DNA from: Nocardia carnea
Lineage (GTDB): Bacteria; Actinomycetota; Actinomycetes; Mycobacteriales; Mycobacteriaceae
DNA: 64,000 bases
Direction of reading: 5' to 3'
NCBI RefSeq assembly: GCF_029868855.1
Contig: NZ_JARWOV010000231.1
Coordinates: forward strand, 28,082 to 92,081
The notes below the pieces were generated by a model, which saw nothing but the letters and a program-made list of their open reading frames with translations, searched no databases and had not been told where the DNA came from. This document shows, in pieces, positions 63,308-64,000 of the stretch. Numbering within the stretch: position 1 is the stretch's first letter; each line of letters begins with the position of its first letter. The translations under genes were made by a program, and so were the position numbers.

Positions 63308-64000
63308 TCGACCGGACCGGCCTGGGCGCGGCCGAAGCGCTCGCCCCAGGCGCGGATCTGCGCAATCAGCTCCGGCGGTTCGAGTACCCGGAACTCGGCC
63401 TCGAGTGAACCCAGCGCCATGGTCGGCCAATCCAGCGAATCGGTGGTCATCGAGACCTGACAGCGGCCGGCGTCGACGGCCTGGACCGAAGCCCAGCGCC
63501 CGATCCGCTCCCGGACGGTGTCGGCCGGGGCCTCGACCAGAACTTCGACGCGGTACGGTCGCGCGACCCGGTCGACACCGGCCCGGACGAACTCCGCGGC
63601 GTCGGCGGTGGGCAGCTCACGCGGACGGAAACGGGAGCCGTCGCCGGTGGGTCCGGTGAGCCGGTCGATCCGGAAACTACGCCAGTCGTGCCGGGTCAGG
63701 TCGAAGGCGACCAGATACCAGCGGCGCCCCAGGGCGACCAGGCGGTGTGGCTCGACGTGGCGCTCACTGTGCCGGCTGTCGGCCGCGGTGTAGGTGAAGC
63801 GCAGACGTTCACTGTCCCGGCAGGCCAGGGCGACGGCAGTGAGGGCGGCCGGATCCGGCCCCGGGTCGGAGCGGCCGCCCCCGTCGGCCGGGACGGGCAT
63901 AGCCCGGATCGCCGCGACCCCGCGGCGCCACCCCCGCGGCCTGACCGGCCCCCCCGTGGCCAAGGCCCGCCCCGAGGATTCGGCGGCGCCGTCGACCCAG
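63286..64000 (-). CDS. WYL-domain transcriptional regulator, N-terminus cut
   Basis: The C-terminal ~237 residues are present and the frame continues past the window edge, so the helix-turn-helix part is missing. WYL domain with LRFTYTAAD, HRLVALGRRWYLVAFD and DWRSFRIDRL, followed by the WCX-type domain. Such proteins are ligand-responsive regulators. Its end overlaps the epoxide-hydrolase-like gene by 22 bases in convergent orientation. Confidence 0.9.
   Translation of the reverse strand, partial: WVDGAAESSGRALATGGPVRPRGWRRGVAAIRAMPVPADGGGRSDPGPDPAALTAVALACRDSERLRFTYTAADSRHSERHVEPHRLVALGRRWYLVAFDLTRHDWRSFRIDRLTGPTGDGSRFRPRELPTADAAEFVRAGVDRVARPYRVEVLVEAPADTVRERIGRWASVQAVDAGRCQVSMTTDSLDWPTMALGSLEAEFRVLEPPELIAQIRAWGERFGRAQAGPVDYPEVAS

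Noticed and set aside
1..64000. CRISPR array, rRNA, insertion sequence or integrase
   Set aside because: No regularly spaced repeats, no rRNA-like sequence and no transposase or recombinase motifs were seen.

Overview
The window looks like chromosomal DNA of a high-GC actinobacterium, most likely Nocardia or a close relative. The evidence is the heavy GC codon bias with frequent GTG/TTG starts, the neighbour pair smpB-ssrA with a tmRNA tag (ADSHQREYALAA) almost identical to the mycobacterial tag, a pgm-crcB-crcB block like that of Mycobacterium tuberculosis, and many families typical of Nocardia and Mycobacterium (VLCAD-like acyl-CoA dehydrogenase, DUF2804, DUF5996, PknB-type kinase). The genus is an inference; no rRNA is present.

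Layout. 1-4.9 kb: the start of a fatty acid desaturase, then a three-gene minus-strand operon (unknown protein, MoxR-type AAA+ ATPase, HExxH + VWA protein). 5.3-9.5 kb: a metal (probably copper) resistance locus with two CsoR-like operator boxes, a His-rich protein, two MFS exporters and a CopZ-like chaperone. 9.5-13.3 kb: DUF2804 protein, DHFR/RibD-like reductase and a long acyl-CoA dehydrogenase. 13.3-20.7 kb: a tightly overlapping five-gene operon (SWIM zinc protein, unknown protein, VWA protein, MoxR AAA+ ATPase, DUF5682 protein), comparable to the poorly understood E. coli yehL/yehM/yehP/yehQ locus. 20.9-30.7 kb: membrane proteins of unknown function, a methyltransferase, a tRNA-like element with an abnormal anticodon loop, DUF2267 and DUF5996 proteins, a receptor Ser/Thr kinase and an AraC regulator.

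30.8-40.4 kb is the most accessory-looking part: small secreted proteins, a DUF6223 protein opposite a two-component system, a MarR regulator followed by a perfect palindrome, a Ser/Thr-rich single-pass protein, a decayed FMN-reductase pseudogene and a large polytopic protein resembling TrbL/VirB6 conjugation proteins. It ends on the 3' side of a tRNA-Ala(GGC), a usual integration target, but I found no integrase or att repeat. 40.5-51.8 kb is housekeeping: DsbA-like protein, MFS exporter, phosphoglucomutase, two CrcB fluoride channels, TetR regulator, aldonolactone oxidase, sirtuin, SmpB and tmRNA. 51.9-60 kb: a dipeptide/oligopeptide-type ABC importer divergent from a large arylsulfatase, with an inverted repeat in the shared regulatory region. 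60.3-64 kb: a three-gene operon (PF10118 diiron-like hydrolase, ferredoxin-type reductase, epoxide-hydrolase-like protein) converging on a WYL regulator cut by the window edge.

The best candidate for a little-described system is the five-gene MoxR/VWA/SWIM/DUF5682 operon, particularly because a second, different MoxR/VWA module lies only about 9 kb away from it.
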